DNA of 64,000 bases, from NCBI GenBank assembly GCA_964639245.1, contig CAZXCU010000021.1, positions 1 to 64,000 on the forward strand, written 5' to 3'. The stretch comes from SB15 sp964639245. GTDB taxonomy: Bacteria; Chloroflexota; Anaerolineae; Aggregatilineales; J027. The position numbers and the translations under genes are program-made. Positions 14,149 to 22,706 of the stretch are shown piece after piece; position 1 is the first letter of the stretch; each line of letters starts with the position of its first letter. Under the pieces are notes generated by a model. That model was given only the letters and a program-made list of their open reading frames with translations, searched no databases and was not told where the DNA came from.

Positions 14149-17100
14149 ATGCCAAGGTTAACGTCACTCGAAAAGGGTGGTTTTTACGCTTTCAACCCGA
14201 CGTATCTACCGCATGTTGCCTCCCTGTTTGCCCCTGCCACCCACGGCGGTAAACTGCTTGATCCCTGTGCTGGTGAAGGGGATGCTCTCCAATACCTCAC
14301 CCAAGCGTGGGGCTTGACTCCCTATGCCAATGAACTGGACATCGAACGGGCGGCTGCCTGTCTGGAAAAGTTTGGGGCAACCCAAGCGGTACAAGGGGAC
14401 ATTTTCCAACTGCGGGCATCCAGCAATGGCTTCTTGATGGCGTGGGTAAACCCACCCTACACTTGGGATATGGGCAGTGATGAGAAGCGGCGCGAACTCA
14501 GCTTCCTCAAACACAGCCTCAAATGGGTCCAAACCAATGGTTATGTCGCTTGGGTGGTCTATACCCAGCATGTCACTGCCGAAGCTGCTGCGGTGCTGGC
14601 AAATAACTGCTCACAGGTGGATATCTGGGCAGTCCCTGAACTGCACTTAGGCGAGTATCGCCAGGTGGTAGTCATCGGACGCATTGGCAAAGCCGAGTAT
14701 GAGCCGGCCACCTTTGCCCAAGCAATTCTGGGTCAAGTCCAGCAGCCGCAGCCCATCACAATACAGCCTGAACCCCCCTATACCTTCTCATCACCGCAGC
14801 CGCCGAACCGCTTCCTGTTCGCGCCGAAAATCCTCACCCCGGAAATCACCCTGGCTGCCCTGCAAACGGGCAGTGCCCACCACATGGCGCAATTTCAGAG
14901 CCTGCTTGAACCTCCTCCACCCATCGAAGACATCCGTCCCATCGTGCAGCCCAGAGGGATGCAAATCGGGTTGGTGCTGGCAGCCGGGATGTTCAATGGC
15001 TTAATTCTGAACACACCCGAACACGGACGGGCAGCCGTTCGCAGCACCATTCGCACCGTCGAGGAACTGCGCGAAGCGCCCGAAGAGATCAATGAAGACG
15101 ATCCCACCACCACCGAACGTGAAGTCTACCGCACCCGCCCTGTCGTGACGATCACCCTGCTAACCGAACGCGGCGAGACACTGCCCATGACAGGTGATGC
15201 CGCCTTGGTGAATTTCATCTCCGCGCATAAAGCTGCCCTGTTGGACTATCTCGATAGGCACTTCAAACCCCTCTACGATTTCAACTACACCCCTCTCGCG
15301 CCCGTGCTGAACCGTGTTCGCATCGGCAAAGGGCTGTTCACGACGCAGAAACACGTCATCGCCGCTGCTTACACCGCCCTGCAACAGCGCAAAGGCATCT
15401 ATCTGGTGGGTGAGCCGGGAGTCGGAAAAAGCGTGATGGGAGCCGCACTCGCCGCTGCCATGCAGCCGCACATGCGTTCAGATCAGGTGGTCATCTGCAT
15501 GTGCCCGCCCCACTTAGTCGAAAAGTGGAAGCGCGAAATCGGCAAAGTCACGTCCAGCAGCTATGTCGAAATCCTTGAAAATGTGGATGAAACCCGCGCT
15601 TTCATGGACAAGTGCCGCCGCCTGCTGCCACATACCCTCAAGGTGGGCATCATCGCCCGTGAGCGTGCCAAGTTGGGGGAAGGTTGGGCAGCGGCAGTCC
15701 AATGGCACAAACGCCATACCGCCCTGTGGAAACTGGGAACTGAGCCGCCTGACGCTCTTAAAGGCAAACCGCGCCTCTTCACGCAAGAAATCCCCCTCTG
15801 CCCAGCCTGCGGCGCAGTCGTCACCAAAGACCAGAAAGGTGAGAAGGTCGCCACACGCGCCTGGCTCAGTGATGCTCCGCGCACCTGTCATAGCTGCGGC
15901 AGTGCCCTCTGGCAGGACAAACGCACTTTCAGCGCACCCAAAGCAGGCGAGAAATTCCCGCGCAAGAATCCGCGCATGGCGCTGGCGGATTACCTCGCTC
16001 GTGTCCATCCCGGACGGATTTATCTCTATATTGCTGATGAGGTGCATGAACTCAAGAGTTTGTCCAGCGATCAGGGCGATGCCTTCACCGTCCTGTGCAA
16101 TACGGCACAGAAAGTCATCGGCTTGACTGGGACCCTCTACGGCGGAGTCGCATCGTCCATTTTTGGACTGGAGTATCAACTCAATCCGCGTGTGACCCGC
16201 CGCTACAACTGGGGTGAGCGCAACACTGACAAAGGCAAACAGTTGGCACGCTGGGTGGATCAGATGGGGTCGTTGGAGCGCATCATCGAATACAAACCCC
16301 AGTATGACCAGTCAGGACGCTATACAGGCAAAGCCCGCTTTGAGCATCAGCCGCGTGAGGCGCCCGGCACCTCGCCCATGTTGGTGCGCGAAATCCTCGA
16401 TCATGCTTTGTTTGTCGGCTTGACGGACATCAGTGACATGCCACCTTACGAAGAAATCCCCGTTCCCATCGACATGGATGCGGATTTGCGGGCAGTCTAC
16501 GACGACACCAAACAGGCGTTGGGGGAATACCTCTTTCAATGCCGCTTAGAAGGCGATGCTTCGTTTCTAGGACGTTATCTACGAACGCTCTTGAGCTACC
16601 CCAATGCCCCCTTCCGCGCTGAGAATATCCTGCACCTCCGTAAGCTGCGCGGCGAGGATGGGACGTTCATGCCGCTGGAAAAAAGTGTGTGGGCGATGCC
16701 GAACTTAGGTGAGGAGCGTTTGTATGCCAAAGAGCAGTGGCTCATTGACACGGTTCGGTCTGAACTGGCACAAGGGCGCAAAGTCGGCATTTTCGTCGAG
16801 CAGAGTGCTACCCGTGATATTCAACCGCGTCTGGCTGATCTACTCACACAGAACATCCCCCACGCCCGACCTTTCATCCTGTATGGCAAGGTAGACCCCA
16901 AGAAGCGCGAAGTCGTACTAGAAACCCAATTGAAAGCGGGTTGTAATATCTTCCTCGCTAATCCCAAACTCGTCCAGACGGGTTTGGACTTGGTGGCGTT
17001 CCCCACTTTAGTGTTCTACGAAACCTCGTATTCCCTCTACGTCACCATTCAAGCCTCGCGGCGGGCATGGCGCATCATCCAAACAGAACCCTGTCGTACC

Positions 17101-17916
17101 TACTATCCTTACTATACCGACTCGATGGAAGCACGGGCAGTGGCACTCATTGGACGCAAACAGCGGGCTGCCAAGCTGCTATACGGCGACAACGACATTG
17201 GTTTGAGCGAACTCACTGACGGTGGCGATGAAGCCAATGACCTCATCGCTGAGCTGGCCAAATCGTGGGATGCAGACGCGGGCGTGACCGATCTGCGCGA
17301 CCTGTTCAAAGCCGCTGCCAGTGCCGAAGAGCAACGCGAGAGCCTGTGGCTGGTTGAAGCCGCCGCATCAGAAGCTGAAGGGCAGTCGGCTGCCCTTCAG
17401 TGGTTTGTGATTGAACGCTGGCTGGCAGAAACCCAGACTTGGCAAATCATCTCGCGCCATGTCAACGGTTCGATACCCGTCAACTTATTCGCCTCTAGCA
17501 CCGAAGCGGAACAGGCAGCGCAGCAGTTAGCCGTTCAAACCCCACACTGCTACCGTGTCATTGGCTATCCTGACCCACAGGCGTACTTCACCCACTATCA
17601 GGGTTCAGAACGGCAGATCATCCAGCAGACCGCCCAAGTCAGCCTGCCCGCCTACACCGCCTACGATGCGCTGGAACAGTGCGCCATCGAGTTAGGGGGG
17701 GCACTCGACACGCCGCCGAGCATAGCAGACCAGCCGTCTGCACCCAACAAGCTGCCACCTAAACCCAAAGTCCAGCGCCGCCGCGTGAGCCTATCCGCCG
17801 CGCCAGATGATCTCGAAGCCCCCCTGCACTCTACCAAATCGAATATGCCCAAACTGCCTCGCCATGATCCCACCCCAGCCGGGGAGGTGCGCCAATTGGC
17901 TCTGTTTGATGTGTAG
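14149..17916 (+). CDS. DNA methyltransferase and SNF2-like helicase fusion
   Basis: 1,255 aa from the ATG at 14,149 (GGAGAAA upstream). Residues about 1-185 form an adenine methyltransferase domain with DPCAGEGDAL (SAM site, about 37-46) and NPPY (catalytic, about 101-104). After a linker comes a superfamily 2 helicase: Walker A GEPGVGKS (about 420), DEVHELK (about 628), a four-Cys zinc motif between the two (CPAC and CHSC), SGR-like switching strands, and a C-terminal RecA fold ending in SRRAWRIIQ. The last residues QLALFDV resemble a sliding-clamp-binding peptide. Single-chain methyltransferase-helicase proteins are known from ICEs and plasmids and from defence islands. Here it may protect or remodel the incoming ICE DNA. 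No nuclease motif is visible. Confidence 0.85.
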   Translation: MPRLTSLEKGGFYAFNPTYLPHVASLFAPATHGGKLLDPCAGEGDALQYLTQAWGLTPYANELDIERAAACLEKFGATQAVQGDIFQLRASSNGFLMAWVNPPYTWDMGSDEKRRELSFLKHSLKWVQTNGYVAWVVYTQHVTAEAAAVLANNCSQVDIWAVPELHLGEYRQVVVIGRIGKAEYEPATFAQAILGQVQQPQPITIQPEPPYTFSSPQPPNRFLFAPKILTPEITLAALQTGSAHHMAQFQSLLEPPPPIEDIRPIVQPRGMQIGLVLAAGMFNGLILNTPEHGRAAVRSTIRTVEELREAPEEINEDDPTTTEREVYRTRPVVTITLLTERGETLPMTGDAALVNFISAHKAALLDYLDRHFKPLYDFNYTPLAPVLNRVRIGKGLFTTQKHVIAAAYTALQQRKGIYLVGEPGVGKSVMGAALAAAMQPHMRSDQVVICMCPPHLVEKWKREIGKVTSSSYVEILENVDETRAFMDKCRRLLPHTLKVGIIARERAKLGEGWAAAVQWHKRHTALWKLGTEPPDALKGKPRLFTQEIPLCPACGAVVTKDQKGEKVATRAWLSDAPRTCHSCGSALWQDKRTFSAPKAGEKFPRKNPRMALADYLARVHPGRIYLYIADEVHELKSLSSDQGDAFTVLCNTAQKVIGLTGTLYGGVASSIFGLEYQLNPRVTRRYNWGERNTDKGKQLARWVDQMGSLERIIEYKPQYDQSGRYTGKARFEHQPREAPGTSPMLVREILDHALFVGLTDISDMPPYEEIPVPIDMDADLRAVYDDTKQALGEYLFQCRLEGDASFLGRYLRTLLSYPNAPFRAENILHLRKLRGEDGTFMPLEKSVWAMPNLGEERLYAKEQWLIDTVRSELAQGRKVGIFVEQSATRDIQPRLADLLTQNIPHARPFILYGKVDPKKREVVLETQLKAGCNIFLANPKLVQTGLDLVAFPTLVFYETSYSLYVTIQASRRAWRIIQTEPCRTYYPYYTDSMEARAVALIGRKQRAAKLLYGDNDIGLSELTDGGDEANDLIAELAKSWDADAGVTDLRDLFKAAASAEEQRESLWLVEAAASEAEGQSAALQWFVIERWLAETQTWQIISRHVNGSIPVNLFASSTEAEQAAQQLAVQTPHCYRVIGYPDPQAYFTHYQGSERQIIQQTAQVSLPAYTAYDALEQCAIELGGALDTPPSIADQPSAPNKLPPKPKVQRRRVSLSAAPDDLEAPLHSTKSNMPKLPRHDPTPAGEVRQLALFDV

Positions 17917-17924
17917 GAGGGCGT

Positions 17925-18863
17925 ATGATCCCCGACATGACCCTTCAACTTCTGCGGGCAATCTATCGTGGTCAGCAGACCGGCTATCTGACACTGACCG
18001 CTATCCATCCCAGTAAACGTCTCCCCACACCCTCACGTCACATCCTGATCACGGATAAGCAGGCGGTACATCAGGCTCTGGCTGACCTCTTGGCTGCCAA
18101 TGACCAGGGTTGGGGAGCCTACTTCTCGGTAGCACTCCGCCAGCGTCCTTTAGAGCGCTGGAAACGGGGTGGGCAGTCTGATCTGCTGGTGCTGCCCGCC
18201 TTGTTCGCTGATCTGGATGGCGATTTATCCACCAGTTTTGAGCGGATTCAGCAAGCAGGTTTGGCTGGAATGCCTGCCCCTTCCGCGATGGTGGGTAGTG
18301 GTCGAGGACTGCATCTTTACTGGCTTATCACCCCTACGGCAGATTTTCACACCGCCAATCTGGTGCTGGCAGGTCTGGCAGAGCGGTTGGGTGGGGATGT
18401 GACCACTGCCGCTAATGCTCTGCGGTTGCCCGGCAGCCGCAATACCAAAACCGAGGTCAACCGCCCGTGCCAATTGCTGTGGTTGGCTGAAAAGCGGCGT
18501 TATGCCCTTGCCGACTTCGAAGCCTTTCAAGCGGAAGCCGCACCACCACGTCCGATGCCTGAACTGCCCATGCGCTGGCGTGCGCCTCCGCATCTCTCGG
18601 ATGAACTCAATCCTGATCTGGTGGAAGCAGTTGTGTATGTCCTTCTGCGCGATTATGCCGGTTTTGTCCAGAAAAATGGCTGGATTGGAGCCTTGTGTCC
18701 CTGTGGGCATAGCCGCGATCAACCCGGTCGGCACTTCGGTTTTTCACCCCAACATGGTGTCGCCCGCTGTTTTGGGCGGCATGGACAGCTTTTGTTGAAG
18801 GAATTATGCACCCTCATCGGTGTAGACCCCGCCAGTTACGGCGGACTGTATCGCAGAGCATAA
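17925..18863 (+). CDS. RepB-type DNA primase with C-terminal zinc site
   Basis: 312 aa, starting 8 bp after the helicase gene with GGAGGG upstream. Predicted to make primers for ICE replication or transfer. It has the archaeo-eukaryotic primase pattern: FADLDGD (about residues 93-99) with the metal-binding Asp pair, SGRGLHLYW (about 125-133), and LRLPGSRNTK (about 165-174). The C-terminal region has CPCGH and CFGRHG, a zinc-binding pair as in primase-associated fingers. Same operon as the methyltransferase-helicase. A helicase plus primase next to a PRTRC-like cassette suggests a replication module of the ICE. Confidence 0.8.
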   Translation: MIPDMTLQLLRAIYRGQQTGYLTLTAIHPSKRLPTPSRHILITDKQAVHQALADLLAANDQGWGAYFSVALRQRPLERWKRGGQSDLLVLPALFADLDGDLSTSFERIQQAGLAGMPAPSAMVGSGRGLHLYWLITPTADFHTANLVLAGLAERLGGDVTTAANALRLPGSRNTKTEVNRPCQLLWLAEKRRYALADFEAFQAEAAPPRPMPELPMRWRAPPHLSDELNPDLVEAVVYVLLRDYAGFVQKNGWIGALCPCGHSRDQPGRHFGFSPQHGVARCFGRHGQLLLKELCTLIGVDPASYGGLYRRA

Positions 18864-18883
18864 CCAATGAAAGGAAATTTCGC

Positions 18884-19408
18884 ATGGCAAAGTCTAAAAG
18901 CAAGCCCAAGGAAACCGTCCTGCTGATTCGCATCCCCGATGTCGAAGCGCGGCGCGGTGAAGCCTCACTCACTATTCAACGCGGCGATTTAGGACATCTC
19001 ACCCAATTCACCTACACCGGCTTGACCCTGCGCGGCAATATCGCTGAAGCAGTGCAGGCTGCTCTCATCGCCCTGACCAAGCTGGAAATGTCTCCTCCAC
19101 CCAAGTTCAACACCACAGCTGCACCTACTCAGGCAGAAACGGCTGTCACCAGCGATACACCCACTGCTGAGAACGAAGCCGATACGGACGACGATGAAGT
19201 GGATACCCTTGATGAAGATGAAGGTGAGGAGGGTGAAGAGCCCTCTGAGATGAATGACGATGATGACACTGCATCGGCTGTGATGAACCTCAGTATCGAA
19301 TCGGAAACCTCCCCTAAACCTTCAGAACACACCAGCAGTGATGCACTGCTGAGACCCACCACTGGGGATGTCATCCCCACCGATACTGCCCAAATGTCCT
19401 TGTTTTAG
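18884..19408 (+). CDS. Acidic-tailed protein, possible PRTRC protein E equivalent
   Basis: 174 aa from the ATG at 18,884 (AAGGAAA upstream); upstream in-frame starts lie inside the primase gene. The first ~70 residues are a compact alpha/beta domain (ETVLLIRIPDVE, then a TGLTLRGNIAEAVQAAL helix). About 60 residues very rich in Asp and Glu follow, and the end is AQMSLF. Gene position before protein C and overall size resemble PRTRC system protein E, but similarity by eye is weak. The C-terminal QMSLF resembles a sliding-clamp-binding peptide. The acidic tail may also mimic DNA. Confidence 0.55.
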   Translation: MAKSKSKPKETVLLIRIPDVEARRGEASLTIQRGDLGHLTQFTYTGLTLRGNIAEAVQAALIALTKLEMSPPPKFNTTAAPTQAETAVTSDTPTAENEADTDDDEVDTLDEDEGEEGEEPSEMNDDDDTASAVMNLSIESETSPKPSEHTSSDALLRPTTGDVIPTDTAQMSLF

Positions 19409-19430
19409 TCCAAAGATAGGAGCAATAACC

Positions 19431-19652
19431 ATGTCCGACAATCCTGTAACTCCGCAAAACCGTGTGTTTGTGATTGGTGGGGTGCGCCTCACCGAAGATG
19501 CGTCAATGGTGGGTAAAAACACCGCCGACATCCAGAAAATGCTCACGCCCCTTTATCCGCAAGTCGAAAACGCCACAGTACGCGAACGCACTGATGAAGC
19601 CAGTGGTATGACCATCATCGAGTGGATTCCCAAGCCGGGTCGCAAAGGCTAA
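19431..19652 (+). CDS. PRTRC system protein C (ubiquitin-like)
   Basis: 73 aa, with AGGAG upstream. NRVFVIGGVRL near the start, a DASM segment followed by a helix, LYPQVENATV in the middle and GRKG at the end match the PRTRC protein C pattern (RVF-x-Y-N-G, D-x-x-x-S, YPEL, GTKG). Pfam places this family among prokaryotic ubiquitin-like proteins. The C-terminal Gly is what such a protein would need to be activated by the E1/ThiF-like protein encoded 1.9 kb downstream. A terminator follows, so expression relative to the downstream genes can be tuned. Confidence 0.75.
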   Translation: MSDNPVTPQNRVFVIGGVRLTEDASMVGKNTADIQKMLTPLYPQVENATVRERTDEASGMTIIEWIPKPGRKG

Positions 19653-19661
19653 ATCGTCCGT

Positions 19662-19695
19662 GCCTGCTGTTCAGTTTTGGACAGCAGGCTTTTTT
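19662..19695 (+). terminator. Rho-independent terminator inside PRTRC-like cluster
   Basis: GCCTGCTGT (19,662-19,670) and ACAGCAGGC (19,681-19,689) form a perfect 9-bp stem with a 10-nt loop, followed by six T. It separates protein C from the next gene and probably attenuates rather than ends the operon. Confidence 0.88.
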
Positions 19696-19707
19696 GGAGA
19701 ACCACCG

Positions 19708-19983
19708 ATGAACAATACCTCTTTACACCAGCTAATCACCTCACTGGAAAACCTTGAGCCGCTGAAGTTGGAAGCGGTGTCTCTGTTGCACACCTTACGC
19801 CCCCAAACAGGCGAATGGCTGCCTAGCGAGCTAACGCTGACACCAGAAGCTAAAGAGCAGGTCATTGCTGCCACTGTCGAACTTGTTGCATACACCCGTC
19901 GCAGTGCAAACATGGCGCGGCTGCTCTCGCATTTGCCGCCTATTCCCTTGCGTGTTGTACCCCTAGTGGAGCATTCACCATGA
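19708..19983 (+). CDS. Hypothetical protein, 91 aa
   Basis: The start at 19,708 is supported by GGAGAA 8 nt upstream; an earlier in-frame ATG lies in the terminator. Predicted all-helical, no motif recognised. It ends in ATGA overlap with the following 318-aa gene, so the two are co-translated. Its place inside the PRTRC-like block suggests a role in the same process. Confidence 0.6.
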   Translation: MNNTSLHQLITSLENLEPLKLEAVSLLHTLRPQTGEWLPSELTLTPEAKEQVIAATVELVAYTRRSANMARLLSHLPPIPLRVVPLVEHSP

Positions 19984-20936
19984 AGCTGAGCGACCTACAA
20001 GACGCTATTGCCCTGCTGAGTACCGCGACCCTGGCAGACCCCCTGTTGGCACTGTGCAGCAGCCTCGCTTGGCTTGATCCCCTCATTATACAAGAGGACA
20101 CTTTCATGGATGCGTTCGAGTATCCCTATATGGATACTAGCGACCCTTGGATGAGCATCGCGTATGGGTGGGACATCTCCCGTCGCTGTTTTCCAGCAGT
20201 GTATGCTGACACCACACTGGCACTCCGCAGCGGGACCCCTGAACCGCAGATCTCTGACTTACTGTGCGAGGGTATCAACCAGCATCTCGTGGGCGGTGAA
20301 ATCCACGATCTTGAACAACTGCATTTCGGGCTGCCCTTCTTTGGAATGGGCGCGGATGTGACCTCGCCAGAGTTTTTCGCTGAACCGGCTCACGCCCCAC
20401 TGGTGCAGATCTATAAGCTCTTTGGGGTCACGGTGGGTGACTATGCCATCCCGGATAACTTTGACCAAGCGGCACGGGTCGCACAGGTGCTGGCACTCAG
20501 CCTGCGTGAAACAGATGATGCCACGTATGCCAATGTCGCTTGGCTGCTGGAGTGGCTGTTTGCTCAGACGGGCAACACTGCTGCCGATTACACCGACGAA
20601 GAATTTTTTGATATGGGACTCGAGCCGCTGCCTTGGGAGCCTGATGAGGTCGAGTTCAATGCTCTGATGCACGACGAGGCGGCTGAAATCGTCCAATTTG
20701 CCCAGCAGGGGTTAGCCACACTGCTGGATGATTCAGAATTGCAAGCTGCGCTTCGTACCAATATTGAAAAAGTAGCATGTTCTGTGAGAAAGGTAAAACG
20801 CCATGACTTTAATGATGCCTATGCCCACCGCCTTGCACAGCGCCTCCGATGGGTTGACCGCCCTGAGTCAGTTGATGCGGGCGGAACCAACCCTGACCCT
20901 GAAACTATATCCCTTCGGGGTGCTGATGCAGCGTAA
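19980..20936 (+). CDS. Hypothetical acidic protein, 318 aa, in PRTRC-like cluster
   Basis: Not recognised. It starts in ATGA overlap with the 91-aa gene. Acidic, with many Asp and Glu residues and Trp/Phe-containing helices (for example EEFFDMGLEPLPWEPDEVEF). The position would suit PRTRC protein F, but I see no convincing similarity. The last ~45 codons overlap the start of the next gene by 134 bp and turn basic and unlike the rest, so the true end may have been shifted by a small mutation. Confidence 0.6.
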   Translation: MKLSDLQDAIALLSTATLADPLLALCSSLAWLDPLIIQEDTFMDAFEYPYMDTSDPWMSIAYGWDISRRCFPAVYADTTLALRSGTPEPQISDLLCEGINQHLVGGEIHDLEQLHFGLPFFGMGADVTSPEFFAEPAHAPLVQIYKLFGVTVGDYAIPDNFDQAARVAQVLALSLRETDDATYANVAWLLEWLFAQTGNTAADYTDEEFFDMGLEPLPWEPDEVEFNALMHDEAAEIVQFAQQGLATLLDDSELQAALRTNIEKVACSVRKVKRHDFNDAYAHRLAQRLRWVDRPESVDAGGTNPDPETISLRGADAA

Positions 20937-21537
20937 AACCCCGCAGGGCTGTATGGAATATCTGATAGACCCCGCCCAGCTTGCCTTGCAGTTAGCAGCC
21001 ACTGTCCGCTTGGAAACAGGTATTCTCTCTTCCAATACGATCTACATCTCACAGGAAGGGGTGCAAAAGCTGGTGGTGGAATACCGCCCGCGCCAGAAGA
21101 CAGCCATCTTTCTGGAAGGCACAGAGGCTCCTGTGATTGTACCACTGCCTGAACTGCTGCTGTTCCGCCGCACCACCGACAAGGGACTGCCCGACTACCG
21201 CGTGTTTGCTGTCAAACAACGTCCAGCAGACCTCACCGCCAAGCTGTTCTATGCGCCGCTACCCAATATCTATGATGATGGACGGGTCTGCTGGGGCAGC
21301 GTCCAGCACTTGCAGGCACAGCAGTTGATAGGAACCAACCTCGCCGAAGATTGGAAAGTCCTACTGGGAACACGCTTTGGCTCCCACAATGCGGGCAGAC
21401 GCAGTAAAAGCCATTCCGATGACATCCGTAAGAAATATCTGGCGATGGAAGCTGCCAAAACACGGGTTTATTCCAAAGCTGATCTCATATCTGCTAACCG
21501 CACGCTGGAAGATGTACTGGAAGGACTACGAAGATGA
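20803..21537 (+). CDS. PRTRC system protein B (E2-like)
   Basis: 244 aa. The VPLPELLLFRRT segment, VFAVKQRPADLTAKLFYAPLPNIYDDG and VCWGSV follow the PRTRC protein B pattern (proline-rich strand, A-x-x-x-RP, APL-x-N, G-x-V-C-x-G). Pfam groups this family with the prokaryotic E2-like D family. The conserved strand LTLKLYPFGVLMQ already lies within the 134-bp overlap with the upstream gene, so the overlap is real unless that gene is frameshifted. ATGA overlap with the downstream E1/ThiF-like gene. Possible role: taking activated protein C from the ThiF protein. Confidence 0.75.
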   Translation: MTLMMPMPTALHSASDGLTALSQLMRAEPTLTLKLYPFGVLMQRKTPQGCMEYLIDPAQLALQLAATVRLETGILSSNTIYISQEGVQKLVVEYRPRQKTAIFLEGTEAPVIVPLPELLLFRRTTDKGLPDYRVFAVKQRPADLTAKLFYAPLPNIYDDGRVCWGSVQHLQAQQLIGTNLAEDWKVLLGTRFGSHNAGRRSKSHSDDIRKKYLAMEAAKTRVYSKADLISANRTLEDVLEGLRR

Positions 21538-22361
21538 AACTGTATGCCTATGATGGAGCCTGGCAGATTGACCATCTGCTCATTGTGGGGATAGGCGGTA
21601 CGGGGTCGTCCCTCGCGCACATTGCCGCCCGCATTTTGTGGCAGCGCAGGCAGATGGGACAGAGTGTACCTCTGCTGCAGCTCGTTGATCCCGATGTAGT
21701 GGAAGAAAAGAATGTCGGACGACAGCACTTTCTACCCCTCGACATTGGACTGTCCAAAGCCGAAGTCACCGCCCGCCGCCTGAGTCTGCTGTACGGGTTA
21801 CCAATCATGTGGTCAAGCGAGACCTTTGATGCCAACAAGCACCTGCAACTTGGGACAATTCTGGTAGGTTGTGTGGACAACCATACTGCCCGCCAAACGC
21901 TGGTGAACGCCGCTGAGGGAGTGACTTACCTAGATGTAGGCAATGACCGCACCTATGGACAGGTGGTGTGCGGTTCCACCGCCTCAGTTGACAGGGTGAT
22001 GAGCAGCATCACTCAGATGGAGAGCGACCAGCAGTACCCGCGCCGTGACCACTACTACCCCTGTCAGCACCTACCCAACATCGCTTTGCTCTATCCTGAA
22101 TTGCTTAACCCTGAACCACCGACGGTGCAACCTGACCTCTCTTGTGCAGAATTGGTCATGGCTGAAGAACAGCACCTACTCATCAATGATGCCATGGCGA
22201 TGGTGTGCAGCAGCTACCTCTACAAGCTGATTAATCGTCAGCCTTTGACCATCTTTATGAGTCAGGTGGATTTGCATCAACAAACCACCACTTCAAAGCG
22301 CATCTGCCCGACGGAACTGCGTAATAGTTTAGGCAGTGTTGTATCACAACCAACCGCTTGA
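21534..22361 (+). CDS. PRTRC system ThiF-family protein (E1-like)
   Basis: 275 aa. The N-terminal nucleotide site reads LLIVGIGGTGSSLAHIAARI (about residues 17-36). LVDPDVVEEKNVGRQHF follows with the Asp and Arg of ThiF/MoeB adenylation enzymes, then GLSKAEVTARRL and LVGCVDNHTARQTL with the DN motif. Predicted to adenylate the C-terminus of a ubiquitin-like partner, here protein C. The catalytic Cys cannot be assigned by eye. Overlaps protein B by ATGA. The standard PRTRC set also has a ParB and an actin-like protein, which are not seen in this window. Confidence 0.82.
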   Translation: MKLYAYDGAWQIDHLLIVGIGGTGSSLAHIAARILWQRRQMGQSVPLLQLVDPDVVEEKNVGRQHFLPLDIGLSKAEVTARRLSLLYGLPIMWSSETFDANKHLQLGTILVGCVDNHTARQTLVNAAEGVTYLDVGNDRTYGQVVCGSTASVDRVMSSITQMESDQQYPRRDHYYPCQHLPNIALLYPELLNPEPPTVQPDLSCAELVMAEEQHLLINDAMAMVCSSYLYKLINRQPLTIFMSQVDLHQQTTTSKRICPTELRNSLGSVVSQPTA

Positions 22362-22404
22362 TCCTCTGTTTGTTATCACTATTGAACCCTTGAAAGGAAC
22401 TACC

Positions 22405-22635
22405 ATGCCAACCCAACGCATTTTGATTACCTATCTGGTGATCGCCAATGAACAGCCGCTTGAAGCAGTCCAGCCTACCGAAGCTCTCGTCTGGAAAAAA
22501 GAACTGGCAGTGACCGCAGTTGATCCAGATATCCGTCCAGATCCCGATTGGTGTTATGAGCGCATCATCGCGGCTAATCCCGATTTTGACCAGTACACCA
22601 TCGGCATCTGTGCAGTGGATAGTGAGCCTGAATAG
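22405..22635 (+). CDS. Hypothetical protein, 76 aa
   Basis: Start at 22,405 with AAAGGAA upstream. Small acidic protein with strand-like segments (RILITYLVIANEQ) and a WCYERIIAANPDFDQY helix; no family recognised. Placed 43 bp after the ThiF gene and followed by a strong terminator, so it ends the PRTRC-like operon. Confidence 0.6.
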   Translation: MPTQRILITYLVIANEQPLEAVQPTEALVWKKELAVTAVDPDIRPDPDWCYERIIAANPDFDQYTIGICAVDSEPE

Positions 22636-22660
22636 GGCTTGGCTTGCTCATCGCTGCTTG

Positions 22661-22690
22661 AAGACGCGCCTCTTGAGCGCGTCTTTTGTT
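22661..22690 (+). terminator. Rho-independent terminator closing PRTRC-like operon
   Basis: AAGACGCGC (22,661-22,669) and GCGCGTCTT (22,677-22,685) form a perfect 9-bp stem with a 7-nt loop and a T-rich tail (TTTTGTTTT). Confidence 0.88.
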
Positions 22691-22706
22691 TTCTAGGAGA
22701 CTGACC

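Noticed and set aside
15514..16179. Long open frames on both strands inside the methyltransferase-helicase gene
   Set aside because: They are antisense or shifted frames of a gene with clear motifs, have no ribosome sites and no family features.
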